Below are positions 24,600 through 34,441 of a stretch of 64,000 nucleotides of DNA, piece by piece. Both the position numbers and the translations under genes were made by a program. The first letter of the stretch is position 1. Each line of letters begins with the position of its first letter. Source of the stretch: Sporosarcina aquimarina. GTDB taxonomy: Bacteria > Bacillota > Bacilli > Bacillales_A > Planococcaceae. The stretch is from positions 62,001 through 126,000 of the forward strand of contig NZ_JAMBOM010000005.1 in NCBI RefSeq assembly GCF_023715615.1, written 5' to 3'. The notes under the pieces were generated by a model. That model saw nothing but the letters and a program-made list of their open reading frames with translations. It was not told the origin of the DNA and ran no database searches.

Positions 24600-25394
24600 T
24601 TATACTAACGCTGTCTTCAAATAAAACAATCCACCATTAATGATTTCAATTCGAATTGTTGTTTCATATTGTTCCTCAATCGCTTTTTTCTCCATTGCAT
24701 AACTCTCTGGTACTTCCTCTACTCCCGTGTAGAAATAATCCAGTACCCGTAAATCTCTGACTTGGCGTTGCTTCGCCTCATCTACCCATGTGTGATCGTC
24801 CTGATTCACAACGTTTTCCATCACATCTTCAAGTCGAGTTAAAGCGCGCATTGGTGGTATATTATAAGGTAAGTAGTACGTATTTGCGGATACCGATGGT
24901 GCTAACTCCAGTTTACGCACAGACTCTTGAAACCCATCAATCACAGCCCCATTCATCAAGTTCATCCCTAAGGAATACAGCATTTCTTTAGTTCGATCAC
25001 TGGCATACGTTATTTTATAATTCACTCCGAGCCATGGTGTTAACGTGACTTGTGTCGCCTGATTTTGACCAGGTTTCTCATACATTTGAACAAAAGCTCC
25101 TTGTTCTTTCGTTACTTGAAACAGCTGATGAAGTCTTGGTGAACCAAAGTGAATTCTCTCGCCTGCCAACGAGGTTGAAAACTGGCTTGGATTTGTGATC
25201 AATGTCAGCTTAGCCGGATTCGGTTCTACACCGCCACTTTCTACATAACTCCAGTAAAACGGACGATTCATAATACGCTTATCCATGTCGATCGTTAACT
25301 GGACCGTCACATGATCATCGCTTTCGTCAAGTACACTACATTTGTTTTCGAGGAAAAACCGCTGGATGTATTGATGAATTTCTTGCTGACGCAT
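24600..25394 (-). CDS. yqhG: YqhG-family protein, unknown function
   Basis: 264 residues matching the YqhG family: RQQEIHQYIQRFF at the start, DHVTVQLTIDMDKRIMNRPFYW near residue 26 and VEPNPAKLTLITNP near 55. Conserved next to the SNF2-type helicase gene yqhH in Bacillus, an order kept here. No catalytic motif is evident; cytoplasmic, no signal. Follows the helicase by 25 bases on the same strand. Confidence 0.88.
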   Translation of the reverse strand: MRQQEIHQYIQRFFLENKCSVLDESDDHVTVQLTIDMDKRIMNRPFYWSYVESGGVEPNPAKLTLITNPSQFSTSLAGERIHFGSPRLHQLFQVTKEQGAFVQMYEKPGQNQATQVTLTPWLGVNYKITYASDRTKEMLYSLGMNLMNGAVIDGFQESVRKLELAPSVSANTYYLPYNIPPMRALTRLEDVMENVVNQDDHTWVDEAKQRQVRDLRVLDYFYTGVEEVPESYAMEKKAIEEQYETTIRIEIINGGLFYLKTALV

Positions 25395-25419
25395 AGATAG
25401 CCTCCATTCTTAAAACTAC

Positions 25420-26940
25420 TCAAGAGATAGACCTCTTGCCATCTGTTAAGATATGATCCAACTCCCCGACCACTTTTTCAAACACACCAATTTTTCGTTC
25501 AAGTAATTCCACCATTTTGTCTTCTACTGATTGTTGGACCGCTAAATTGTATATATGCACATCTTCCGTTTGTCCAAGTCTATGAACGCGTCCAATCCGT
25601 TGCTCAAGCTTCATTGGATTCCACGGTAAGTCATAATTAATAACATGGTGACAAAATTGCAGGTTTATCCCTTCACTTCCTGATTCAGTTGCGATTAGCA
25701 CTTGTGCATTGCCTTGGAATAACTGCTTCATCCACTCTCGTTTGTTTTTACTGAACTTCCCATTAAACAGGACACTCGTAATACCTTTCGCATGTAAAAC
25801 TGCTTGCAAATAGGCTTGGGTGGCACGATATTCTGTAAAAATGATCACTTTATCATTAGCTTTTTGTATGAGCTCCAACGCTTTTTTTGCTTTAGAATGG
25901 ATGTCCAGCTCTGTCAGCTTCAACAATATCTCTTCTATTTGGAATCGAACTTCTGGTTGGATTGTTGCCTGATGTAATTTCTCTAATGTCAACACTGCAG
26001 CCAGTTGACTACTGCACATTTCACGCTGAAGGGTCAGCGACGTAAACGAATCTGCAACTGGTAACTTCGAAATCATCGAATAGACAACTCGTTCTTGGTC
26101 CGTAAAGTCTAGCGGCATAATTTGTACAAGACGATTCGTCCATTCAATTCCAGTCTCGTGTCTAATGTTCCGTACCATCACTTGTTGGATCAATTCCTTC
26201 AAAAACTCATCTTCTTCTACATGATGCTTACTTGCAGAAAACACACTTTGGAACGTTTCTAAATTTCCTAAATGGCCGGGCTTCAGCAGAGAGATTAAGT
26301 TAAATAGTTCGAACACATCATTCTGAATCGGGGTTGCCGTAAGCAATAAGCAAAACTTTTTCTTCAGTTGTTGAACAAACTCATAGTTTTTTGTTTTAGG
26401 ATTCTTGAGTTTATGGGCTTCGTCGATAATGACCAAATCGTACTCTTGTTGAATAATCATTTCTTTATGAGGACTCCGTTTCGCCATGTCGATACTCGTC
26501 ACAACAATTGGGCAGTGATCTAGATTGTATTTTTTATTGTAAGACATCGCAGGAATATGGAACTTCTGATTCAGCTCGGCAATCCATTGATTGGTTAAGG
26601 ATGCTGGAGCTAGTATGAGCGCTTTTTTTACTAGACCACGTATGAGGTATTCTTTTAAAACGAGCCCGGCTTCAATCGTTTTTCCAAGTCCCACTTCATC
26701 TGCTAAAATGGCTTTCCCGTTCATACGCTCAATAACTGTCTCCGCAGCCTCCAATTGGTGGGCATATGGTGTGAGATTCGGTAAATGTTTTGGCGATTGG
26801 AGACCGTGAAATTCTGGAATCACTTTTGCTCGTTCCATGTCATAACACATTTGGTAGAGCGTCCAATTATCCCATTCTTTGCGATTCTCGAGACGTTCTG
26901 TAAATCCTTCTTTCCATTCTGTTGACCGCTCAATTCGCAT
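25420..26940 (-). CDS. yqhH: SNF2-family helicase YqhH
   Basis: Swi2/Snf2-type ATPase that presumably remodels or translocates on DNA; exact role unknown. About 506 residues: Walker A ILADEVGLGKTIEAGLVL near 85, LAPASLTNQW, DEAH box VIIDEAHKLKNPKT near 170, LLTATPIQND, and the C-terminal helicase motifs IATESGSEGINLQF and QRIGRVHRLGQ. GAGGGG six bases before the ATG at 26940 sets the start; the TTG at 26958 lies over the site. Shorter than large SNF2 proteins, as in the Bacillus orthologue. Confidence 0.92.
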   Translation of the reverse strand: MRIERSTEWKEGFTERLENRKEWDNWTLYQMCYDMERAKVIPEFHGLQSPKHLPNLTPYAHQLEAAETVIERMNGKAILADEVGLGKTIEAGLVLKEYLIRGLVKKALILAPASLTNQWIAELNQKFHIPAMSYNKKYNLDHCPIVVTSIDMAKRSPHKEMIIQQEYDLVIIDEAHKLKNPKTKNYEFVQQLKKKFCLLLTATPIQNDVFELFNLISLLKPGHLGNLETFQSVFSASKHHVEEDEFLKELIQQVMVRNIRHETGIEWTNRLVQIMPLDFTDQERVVYSMISKLPVADSFTSLTLQREMCSSQLAAVLTLEKLHQATIQPEVRFQIEEILLKLTELDIHSKAKKALELIQKANDKVIIFTEYRATQAYLQAVLHAKGITSVLFNGKFSKNKREWMKQLFQGNAQVLIATESGSEGINLQFCHHVINYDLPWNPMKLEQRIGRVHRLGQTEDVHIYNLAVQQSVEDKMVELLERKIGVFEKVVGELDHILTDGKRSIS

Positions 26941-27117
26941 ACGTATCCCCTCATTCAATAATGTCTTTTAAATTAGCATGCCCAAAAAATAGTATTTTTA
27001 TGTATAGAGCAGTTGTCTATCCTAGTATAAAAAAGAAGAGCCCGATGATTGCTCATCTGCCCCCCTCCCTTTATATGCTTAATAGGTGTCTCTCGTAACG
27101 ATATTTAATGGTCTATT

Positions 27118-28785
27118 CTAGATTTCGATCACAAATACCAAGATCATCGGTCTTCTTTTCGTTCTTTCAAACAGTAGCGATTCTACAGATTTCTTAATTT
27201 GTTGTCTCATGACCGCCCCGTCACTACCATTAGTTGTCTTGAATCTGTCAACATTCGTTTTGACCGATTCATTCACTTCTTCTATCAACTCTTGAGCATC
27301 CGGTTTGTAAACAAACCCTCTCGAAATGGTATCGGGTTCAGTTAGGAGTTGGCCTGTCTCTTTACTTACAGTAATCAGGATGACGAGCATTCCTTCTTCC
27401 GAGAGCAGTCTCCGATCACGTAGCACGACATTTCCTACATCCCCGACTCCTAAACCATCGACAAAGACCCGACCCGCACGAACTTTACGTGTTTGACAAG
27501 CGGTTTCACCGTCGAAATCCACTACGTCTCCATTGTTGACGATGAAGATGTTTTCACGTTCTACCCCAACGGATTCAGCCAATTGTCTATGTTTGTGAAG
27601 CATTCTGTACTCCCCATGGATGGGGATGAAGTATTTAGGTTTCATGAGCGTAAGCATGAGCTTCAGTTCTTCCTGACGAGCATGCCCGGAGACATGCAGT
27701 CCTTCTTCAGAACCATAGATCACGTTAGCTTTCAGAAGGAATAACTGATCAATAATTCTTGAAACGTTCTTTTCGTTACCAGGAATTGGAGACGAAGCTA
27801 AGATGACCGTGTCGTCAGGGAGCACTTCCGTATGCCTTGAGTTGGAGCTGGCTAAACGGGATAACGCAGCAAGCGGTTCCCCTTGACTCCCCGTACAAAG
27901 AACAGCAACATTTTGAGGGTCCATTTTCTTAATTTCATACGGCTCGATAATCATGCCCTCGGGAATCGTTAAATGGCCAAGCTCCGAAGCAACTTTTACG
28001 ACATTCAACATACTCCTACCTAACAACACCAACTTACGATTCGTTTTCTGCGCTGCATCGATCACTTGCTGAACACGGTGGACATTTGATGCAAATGTTG
28101 AGATAAAAACTTTTCTTTGTGCATTTCGAAAAGCTTCTTCAATATGGGATCCGACCGCCATTTCAGAAGGATTAAAACCAGGGCGCTCCGCATTGGTACT
28201 CTCTGAAAGCAACACTAATACACCCTTGTCCCCAATTCTCGCCATCTTATGGATGTCCGGTGGCTCGTTATTCACAGGAGTCAAGTCGAATTTAAAGTCA
28301 CCTGTATGAACAACCACCCCTATAGGTGTATGGAAGACCACACCTACACAATCAGGAATACTATGATTTGTTCTGAAAAACGAGATGTTCACACTGCCAA
28401 AGGACAAATCAGATGTATCGTCAATCAAATGCATTTCCGTAGATCGTAGCAACCCATGTTCTTTTAATTTGATTTCTATCAACCCTAGCGTCAAATCAGT
28501 TGCATACACAGGTAGATTCATCTGTTTCAAAAAGTAAGGAATGCCTCCAATATGATCTTCATGACCATGGGTAATAATTAATGCTCGAACGTTGTCTTTG
28601 TTATCCTTTAAGTAAGAAATATCTTGGATGATCAAATCAATACCAAGTAAGCTCTCGTCAGGAAACTTTGCTCCACAATCAATGACGAAGATGTCATCTT
28701 CATATTGCACCACATACATGTTTTTTCCGATTTCATTAATCCCACCTAAAGCAAAGATAGATAATCCCTTTTCAAATCCAGTCAT
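27118..28785 (-). CDS. Ribonuclease J
   Basis: Metallo-beta-lactamase/beta-CASP RNase with 5'-3' exo- and endonuclease activity on RNA; cytoplasmic. 555 residues. The dinuclear metal site ITHGHEDHIGGIPYFL is intact near 72, HTGDFKFD near 160, beta-CASP motifs STFASNVHR and CTGSQGEPLAAL, HVSGHA near 365, C-terminal TKRRPMI. Overall closer to RNase J1 (HGHEDHIGG, not the J2 form HGHDENIGG), though SESTNAERPG and VHVSGH-like segments recall J2. The genome may hold further rnj copies, so no symbol is assigned. Monocistronic. Confidence 0.93.
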   Translation of the reverse strand: MTGFEKGLSIFALGGINEIGKNMYVVQYEDDIFVIDCGAKFPDESLLGIDLIIQDISYLKDNKDNVRALIITHGHEDHIGGIPYFLKQMNLPVYATDLTLGLIEIKLKEHGLLRSTEMHLIDDTSDLSFGSVNISFFRTNHSIPDCVGVVFHTPIGVVVHTGDFKFDLTPVNNEPPDIHKMARIGDKGVLVLLSESTNAERPGFNPSEMAVGSHIEEAFRNAQRKVFISTFASNVHRVQQVIDAAQKTNRKLVLLGRSMLNVVKVASELGHLTIPEGMIIEPYEIKKMDPQNVAVLCTGSQGEPLAALSRLASSNSRHTEVLPDDTVILASSPIPGNEKNVSRIIDQLFLLKANVIYGSEEGLHVSGHARQEELKLMLTLMKPKYFIPIHGEYRMLHKHRQLAESVGVERENIFIVNNGDVVDFDGETACQTRKVRAGRVFVDGLGVGDVGNVVLRDRRLLSEEGMLVILITVSKETGQLLTEPDTISRGFVYKPDAQELIEEVNESVKTNVDRFKTTNGSDGAVMRQQIKKSVESLLFERTKRRPMILVFVIEI

Positions 28786-28995
28786 CTTTCATCCGCTCCC
28801 TATACCAATTGAATATGGCTAGTATGCGCTTGGATGTACAAATTTATGAATTCTCATAAGCGACTATTTTGGAGCTAAAAAATGCAAAACTTTGTGTCCC
28901 AACATGCCAGATGCCAAGAATTAAGAATCATGATATTATAGGAAAGTTCAAAAGCAGGAATGCTTACGAGTACATGACATATAGGAGGAATTAGT

Positions 28996-30510
28996 TTGGA
29001 AGAAAAAAGTACGTTACAGCTTGTACTCGCTGGAATCCTTCTCGGTATTTTAATGTCGGCAATGGATAACACGATTGTCGCAACAGCATTAGGTTCGATT
29101 TTAGGAGATTTGGGTGGCGTCGACAGCTATGTATGGATCACTTCGGCATACGCAGTCGCTGTTCTTGCAGGGATGCCGATTTTCGGTAAGCTCTCCGATA
29201 TGTTTGGTAGGAAACGTTTTTTCATATTTGGTATTATCGTTTTTATGATTGGCTCTGCCCTCTGTGGCCTGGCACAATCCGTTCCACAGTTAGCAATCTT
29301 CCGTGCAATTCAAGGAATCGGTGGCGGTGCACTTTTACCAATCGCATTTACCATTGTATTTGATGTGTTCCCACCTGAAAAACGCGGGAAAATGACTGGT
29401 CTATTAGGTGCTGTTTTCGGTGCATCTAGTGTGATTGGACCATTGCTCGGTGCTTGGATCACGGAATCCATTAGCTGGCATTGGGTCTTCTATGTCAATA
29501 TTCCAATCGGGTTAGTGTCCTTATTACTCATCGCTCGTTTTTATAAAGAAGCTTCGAAACCCGTCAAGCAGACAATTGACTGGCTTGGGGCAATATCACT
29601 TGTCGTTGCAGTGGTTAGCCTCATGTTTGGCCTCGAATTCGGTGGTAAAGAATTTGCTTGGTCCTCTTGGCAAAGCATTTCATTGTTTAGCATTTTCGTG
29701 ATTTTTTTCATTGTGTTCATCTGGGCAGAAACACGAGCAAAAGAACCGATCATTTCGTTCTGGATGTTTAAAAATCGGCTATTTGCTTCATCGCAAGTAC
29801 TTGCATTTCTTTACGGTGCAACATTCATATGCCTGACGATTTTCATCCCGATATTCGTCCAAGCGGTATATGGAGGGTCTGCAACGAATGCAGGTATTGT
29901 ATTAATGCCAATGCTGATTGGGACTGTTGTAGGTAGTGCACTTGGTGGAATTCTTCAAACGAAGACATCTTATCGTAGAATCATGGTCATTTCAGTGATT
30001 GCCTATTCAATCGGAATGATTCTAATGAGCACGATTACGCCGGACACGGCAAGGACTCTCCTATCCGTTTACATGGTATTTGTCGGATTCGGTGTCGGTT
30101 TTTCCTTTTCTTTATTGCCGGCGGCTTCAGTTCACAAAATGGACTTCAAGTATCGTGGTTCTGCCAACTCGACAAACTCCTTTTTCCGTTCGTTCGGCCT
30201 AGCACTCGGAATCACGATTTTCGGTGCAATTCAAACGAAACTGTTAGCGAGTGGACTCGCTTCAGGTTTTGATAAACTGCCGGGGAACGGTGCAGGTAGC
30301 GTCGAATCCATCGGAAATATTCAAAACGTCTTCCTACCTGAAACACGAAAAACGATCCCACCTACTATTCTAGAGGTGATTACAAACGCTATGTCCTCTT
30401 CAATCTCGACGACATTTTTATGGGCGCTCATTCCTGTGGCGATTTCAATCATCGCCGTATTTTATATGGGATCTGAGCGTTTGATTCCTAAAAAGGGATC
30501 AGAAAAATAA
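28996..30510 (+). CDS. MFS multidrug exporter, DHA2 (EmrB/QacA) family
   Basis: 504 residues with about 14 hydrophobic segments. MSAMDNTIVATALGSI near 15 (motif D1 of 14-helix exporters), GKLSDMFGRKRFFIFG (loop 2-3), RAIQGIGGGALLPIAF (helix 4 arginine) and GAVFGASSVIGPLLGAWI (motif C, antiporter). Drug or metabolite export inferred. TAGGAGG lies eight bases before the TTG start. Single-gene unit ended by a strong hairpin. Confidence 0.9.
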   Translation: MEEKSTLQLVLAGILLGILMSAMDNTIVATALGSILGDLGGVDSYVWITSAYAVAVLAGMPIFGKLSDMFGRKRFFIFGIIVFMIGSALCGLAQSVPQLAIFRAIQGIGGGALLPIAFTIVFDVFPPEKRGKMTGLLGAVFGASSVIGPLLGAWITESISWHWVFYVNIPIGLVSLLLIARFYKEASKPVKQTIDWLGAISLVVAVVSLMFGLEFGGKEFAWSSWQSISLFSIFVIFFIVFIWAETRAKEPIISFWMFKNRLFASSQVLAFLYGATFICLTIFIPIFVQAVYGGSATNAGIVLMPMLIGTVVGSALGGILQTKTSYRRIMVISVIAYSIGMILMSTITPDTARTLLSVYMVFVGFGVGFSFSLLPAASVHKMDFKYRGSANSTNSFFRSFGLALGITIFGAIQTKLLASGLASGFDKLPGNGAGSVESIGNIQNVFLPETRKTIPPTILEVITNAMSSSISTTFLWALIPVAISIIAVFYMGSERLIPKKGSEK

Positions 30511-30517
30511 CTAGTAA

Positions 30518-30550
30518 AGAGGCATCGACAAGGCTAACGTCGATGCCTCT
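30518..30550 (+). terminator. Bidirectional terminator
   Basis: AGAGGCATCGAC / GTCGATGCCTCT, perfect 12-base arms with T/A flanks, between two convergent genes. Confidence 0.9.
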
Positions 30551-30560
30551 TTTCAATTAG

Positions 30561-31397
30561 TCACTCATTCTTAGAAACTGGAAGCTTTCTTTTTACTTGT
30601 TTCAGCGTAGCAACAATTAGAAAACTAACAATCACGAGCAGTAACCAAGAACTCACTTTTCCTAGATGAACCAGACTCCACGTATCCGTCTGATTTGGGT
30701 ATTGCCAAGCACCAAAAAAAGTAGCAATATTCTCTGCAACCCATATAAAAAATCCAATGAGTGTAAAGGAGAGGGCAATAGGCATTTTATATCGGCTTCC
30801 ATTCACTGTATAGGTCACCCACGAACGCCAGAAGACAACGAGTACGAGTCCAGATAGCCACCAACGAATGTCGATCCAGAAATGATGTACAAAGAAATTT
30901 AAGTAAATGGCAGCTGCAAGAGGAACTACCAATAGAAACGGTGGCCACTTTACTAGTTGAACATCCAGACGTCTCCATGCCTGGCACAAATAACTTGCAA
31001 CGCTGGCATACATGAATCCACTATAAAGTGGTACTCCGAGAATTTTCATATAGCCTTCTTCAGGATAAGACCAGGATCCCATATTCACTTTAAAAATCTC
31101 CAAAGCCAATCCTATAAGGTGAAATAATGTAATCACTTTGAGTTCATCTTTCGTTTCGAGCCCAGAATGTACCATCCACCATTGCATGAGTAAGAAAATG
31201 AGGAGCAACCAATCATACCTAGGGAGTAATGGGAGAGGGATGACCTGAGTCAATGCCAATGAACCGAAAATGACAACCGGAAAGACGCAAGACAACGCTT
31301 GCTCCCTCCCAAAGTACAGCAGTTGCGTCAGAAATCTTTTTAGTAGACCCAAATGACTAGCATCAAGAGACGTGACCTCTTCCCATCCCTTAGCCAT
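30561..31397 (-). CDS. yoaT: DUF817-family membrane protein YoaT
   Basis: About 278 residues, eight to nine hydrophobic segments, with the DUF817 hallmarks HLIGLALEIFKVNMGSWSYPE and FGAWQYPNQTDTW. Function unknown. The ATG at 31397 overlaps the end of the regulator gene by eight bases; more upstream starts (31412, 31436) would overlap further without a better site. The three-gene order matches B. subtilis yoaS-yozG-yoaT. Confidence 0.85.
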   Translation of the reverse strand: MAKGWEEVTSLDASHLGLLKRFLTQLLYFGREQALSCVFPVVIFGSLALTQVIPLPLLPRYDWLLLIFLLMQWWMVHSGLETKDELKVITLFHLIGLALEIFKVNMGSWSYPEEGYMKILGVPLYSGFMYASVASYLCQAWRRLDVQLVKWPPFLLVVPLAAAIYLNFFVHHFWIDIRWWLSGLVLVVFWRSWVTYTVNGSRYKMPIALSFTLIGFFIWVAENIATFFGAWQYPNQTDTWSLVHLGKVSSWLLLVIVSFLIVATLKQVKRKLPVSKNE

Positions 31398-31614
31398 CTT
31401 GCTGCCCTTGCTCATTTTGATACTCCAAAATATCACCTGGCTGGCAGTCCAGTGCCTTACATATTCCTTCTAACGTAGAAAACCGTATAGCTTTTGCCTT
31501 ACCGTTTTTTAAAATGGAGAGATTCGCCATTGTAATTCCCACTTTCTCAGACAACTCCGTAACACTCATTTTCCTTTTTGCGAGCATGACATCGATATTA
31601 ATAATAATTGACAT
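31390..31614 (-). CDS. yozG: XRE-family small regulator YozG
   Basis: 74-residue Cro/C1-type helix-turn-helix: MSVTELSEKVGITMANLSILKNGKAKAIRFSTLEGICKALDCQPGDILEY (DNA-binding helices around ITMANLSILKNGK). GAGGTG six bases before ATG 31614 sets the start. Typical partner of DUF2975 proteins and likely controls this operon. Confidence 0.9.
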   Translation of the reverse strand: MSIIINIDVMLAKRKMSVTELSEKVGITMANLSILKNGKAKAIRFSTLEGICKALDCQPGDILEYQNEQGQQDG

Positions 31615-31624
31615 AGCATTCACC

Positions 31625-32104
31625 TCAGACCGTCAAGTCATTTTCAGATTTTATATCGATTGCGTTTTGTAATAATTTCTGTAAAACAGCGGCAAAAACA
31701 GCGATGACCATGCAACCAAAAATAATTCCCAATCCGATTACAATAAGCCCTGGTGCATCATCGGCATCTCCCATCATGAAAATCAGCGGCATGAACACCA
31801 CAAAAAGCGTTCCTATTATGAGGGCACATAGTTTGATGTTCTTCAACACGGTAACGGAAGCATCTGAAAACGCTGTGTCCCTGTCAATATACGTTAAAAG
31901 TTTCAGGGTCTGATACAAGGCCACGAAGTAAATAAGTGCAGCCACATACAATCCGATCTGAAACGGATATTGCAAAAATGCCAAGTTGGGCACAAGTTCA
32001 GCTAAGAATTCTGCAACTAAGGGAACTACAAAGATACAAAGAGCTAAAATCGGAAGCGCCATAATCACAAGCGTCACCTTTAAAAATAGTGTTTCGCGTT
32101 TCAT
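31625..32104 (-). CDS. yoaS: DUF2975-family membrane protein YoaS
   Basis: 159 residues, four hydrophobic segments with the DUF2975 mid-region LKLLTYIDRDTAFSDASVTVLKNIK. Function unknown. DUF2975 genes are regularly followed by a YozG-type XRE regulator, as here. GAGGTG six bases before the ATG at 32104. Confidence 0.87.
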   Translation of the reverse strand: MKRETLFLKVTLVIMALPILALCIFVVPLVAEFLAELVPNLAFLQYPFQIGLYVAALIYFVALYQTLKLLTYIDRDTAFSDASVTVLKNIKLCALIIGTLFVVFMPLIFMMGDADDAPGLIVIGLGIIFGCMVIAVFAAVLQKLLQNAIDIKSENDLTV

Positions 32105-32223
32105 CAATAACACCTCGTTCGTTTAGATTAAACTTAATCTTACATCAAAGTTTATCGATATTCAATAAATTATTATCGTATTTTAGAATTTTATTATCGT
32201 TTCGCATATTTTTCTCATAAAAA

Positions 32224-32248
32224 ATCCTCAATTTTCGGTATTGAGGAT
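32224..32248 (-). terminator. Terminator after the YnfM-type MFS gene
   Basis: ATCCTCAAT / ATTGAGGAT, perfect nine-base arms with a T-rich minus-strand tail. Confidence 0.8.
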
Positions 32249-32281
32249 GTCTTCATCTATTCAGTTTTCATGCAGCTACGT

Positions 32282-33466
32282 TCAGTTCTTTACTCTCAAA
32301 CTAAGCATTCGGATCAGTACAATAGCGATCAAAAGGAAGAATGTGATAAGTCCGATTACACCTATCCACCCGAAGTGCGACCAGAAAAAACCACCTGCTG
32401 TCCCGCCAACGCTAGATCCAAAATAATAGAAAAATAAATATAAAGAAGAAGCTTGAGCTTTGTCATGTTTCGCACGATGACTCACCCAACCGCTCGCAAT
32501 CGAATGACTACCGAAAAAGCCGAATGTAAAGACTACAATCCCAACAATCTTTAAAATGAGACTAGCGTTCAGTGTAATGAGAGCCCCAGTCAACATTAGG
32601 GCTGTACCAATCAGTAAGATATTTCGGCGGCCATACTCATTCGCCAACTTTCCAAACCACGTCGAGCTAACAGTCCCGACCAAATAGACGATGAAAATCC
32701 ATCCAACAATCGTTGTACTTAACGAATAGGGCGGCGCCAGCAATTTAAAACCAATGTAGTTGTACAGCATGACAAAACTGGCCATGAGAAAAAAGCCGAT
32801 CCCGTACAAGTTCAACATGCCCGGGTCCTTCAAATGAGAAACCAATGATTTACCCAAATTCTTAAGTTGAAGTTCCCGTGCAACAAAATGTTTAGAACTC
32901 GGTAATGCAACTACAAAATAGGCACTGATTATCAAACTTAACACTCCGATGACAATCATCCCAATTTGCCAGCTATACAGGTCCGTCAATGTTCCCATCA
33001 TAATACGACCCGCTAACCCACCAACGGAATTCCCACTAATATAGAGCCCCATCGCGACACCCAAATCTTTCGGATGCATCTCTTCTCCTAAGTATGCCAT
33101 CGCAATCGCGGGCAGGCCTGCAAATGTAATTCCCTGCGCAATTCGCAAGATCAGTAACACTTCAAATGTAGGTGAAAATGCTAACGCAAGCGTTAGTGTA
33201 GAAGAGGCAAAAATTGAAATCGTCATTAGCCGTTTTCGTCCCCACGCTTCCGATAATGAACTCACAATCACCAGACTGATTGCCAGCGCTAACGTCGTGA
33301 CGGATAAAGACAAACTTGCAAATGCTGGAGATATATTAAACGCCTTTGAGAATTCCGGCAGAAGCGGTTGTGTAATATAGAGGTTCGCAAATGTGATGAA
33401 ACCTGCAGCGAATAATGCCCAGTTCGTATGTTTATACTCTCGAGATCCTCTTTGGATATAATCCAT
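32282..33466 (-). CDS. MFS transporter (YnfM/AraJ-like, 12 helices)
   Basis: 394 residues, 12 predicted helices. FANLYITQPLLPEFSKAF near 22, SSLSEAWGRKRLMTIS (loop 2-3 signature), RIAQGITFAGLPAIAMAYLGEE near 106, and SGWVSHRAKHDKAQASSLYLFFYYFGSSVGG, a stretch characteristic of YnfM-type proteins (core KAQASSLYLFFYY). Efflux of small molecules is likely but the substrate is unknown. Monocistronic. Confidence 0.88.
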   Translation of the reverse strand: MDYIQRGSREYKHTNWALFAAGFITFANLYITQPLLPEFSKAFNISPAFASLSLSVTTLALAISLVIVSSLSEAWGRKRLMTISIFASSTLTLALAFSPTFEVLLILRIAQGITFAGLPAIAMAYLGEEMHPKDLGVAMGLYISGNSVGGLAGRIMMGTLTDLYSWQIGMIVIGVLSLIISAYFVVALPSSKHFVARELQLKNLGKSLVSHLKDPGMLNLYGIGFFLMASFVMLYNYIGFKLLAPPYSLSTTIVGWIFIVYLVGTVSSTWFGKLANEYGRRNILLIGTALMLTGALITLNASLILKIVGIVVFTFGFFGSHSIASGWVSHRAKHDKAQASSLYLFFYYFGSSVGGTAGGFFWSHFGWIGVIGLITFFLLIAIVLIRMLSLRVKN

Positions 33467-33675
33467 TTGTTATCTCCTCAACTCCTAAAATGCTTATAAG
33501 CTCTTACAATTTAAGTATAAACCTTAAAAATCAGCATGATAAAAATATTGCTTGCTGGAGAATACGAGCTTGTATTTCCTCACCCGTAGGCGCCTCTCCA
33601 CAATAAATATAAACTTTTAGTTAACGTATTCCCCGTTTCCGCTTCTCTCGTTTATACTAGGAAAGCGGCGATTAT

Positions 33676-33690
33676 AGAATGTACGTTCCA
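33676..33690 (+). promoter_or_regulatory. LexA-like half-matching box
   Basis: GAATGTACGTTC fits GAAC-N4-GTTC with one mismatch, about 55 bases before the DUF457 gene. A GTTCC...GGAAC inverted repeat overlaps it. The E. coli relative YdjM is SOS-controlled, which makes the site worth noting, but one mismatch lies in a conserved position. Confidence 0.25.
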
Positions 33691-33745
33691 ATCGTTCGTA
33701 TCGGAACAAATCGTTTTCAAAACTAACAGCTAAAGAGGGTTTCAG

Positions 33746-34387
33746 ATGAAAGGAAGTTCACATTTAGGAATTGGCATTGCCGTTGGCGCAATTGCCGGGT
33801 ACATCACACAACCAGACCTCATGACCGTTGCAATCTGCGCAGGTATTGGCGGAGTATCTGGCGTCGCACCAGATTTAGATACAAATGGCCTTGCAAGCAA
33901 TCGCATTACATTGTCAAAAAAAGTGAGTAAGGTACTCATGGAAGTTGCCGGTATCGGGATTTTAATTATGCTCATTTATCAGGTGATGACTCAAGGAATG
34001 AGCCGTGAAATTTACATATACGCAGCGATTGGCCTTGTTCTCCTGATTGTCTCACGGGTTATTACCCAAAGACGGATGCTGACAATCACGGGAGTTCTTG
34101 TCATGTTACTAGGCTTCGTATTGGATCAATCCATCGGCATTTTACTCGCGGGAAGTTATATCATCTTCGCTTCGTTTCTGCCACATCGGTCTTATACGCA
34201 TTCAATTATCGGCGTTGTTTTTTATGCGTGCATTTTAAAGTATCTCTATATGGAATGGCCAATTGATGGATTAGTCTTTGCAGGATTGGCAGGTTATATC
34301 AGTCATTTAGTGACAGACATGAAAGTGTTGCCTGTGAATCGCAGAGGTGTGAAATGGTTTGCACCCTTGTGGAAGCAGGAGTTTTAA
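33746..34387 (+). CDS. DUF457/YdjM-type membrane-bound metal-dependent hydrolase
   Basis: 213 residues. MKGSSHLGIGIAVGAIAGYI at the start and the family motifs GVAPDLDTNG near 38 (acidic metal ligands), FLPHRSYTHSIIG near 144 and GYISHLVTDMKVLPVNRRGVKW near 185 (histidine and aspartates). Several helices; multi-pass membrane protein. AAAGAGG upstream of the ATG. Named a hydrolase by family; activity unproven. Confidence 0.85.
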   Translation: MKGSSHLGIGIAVGAIAGYITQPDLMTVAICAGIGGVSGVAPDLDTNGLASNRITLSKKVSKVLMEVAGIGILIMLIYQVMTQGMSREIYIYAAIGLVLLIVSRVITQRRMLTITGVLVMLLGFVLDQSIGILLAGSYIIFASFLPHRSYTHSIIGVVFYACILKYLYMEWPIDGLVFAGLAGYISHLVTDMKVLPVNRRGVKWFAPLWKQEF

Positions 34388-34396
34388 TTGGTCATG

Positions 34397-34432
34397 AAAA
34401 AAGAGTATCCGTGAATCGGAATACTCTTTTTT
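34397..34432 (+). terminator. Bidirectional terminator
   Basis: AAAAAAGAGTAT / ATACTCTTTTTT perfect arms between convergent genes. Confidence 0.9.
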
Positions 34433-34441
34433 CCATTTTTA

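Noticed and set aside
27030..27055. Terminator after RNase J
   Set aside because: Only GAGC/GCTC pairing with a T run can be drawn; too weak to list as a feature.
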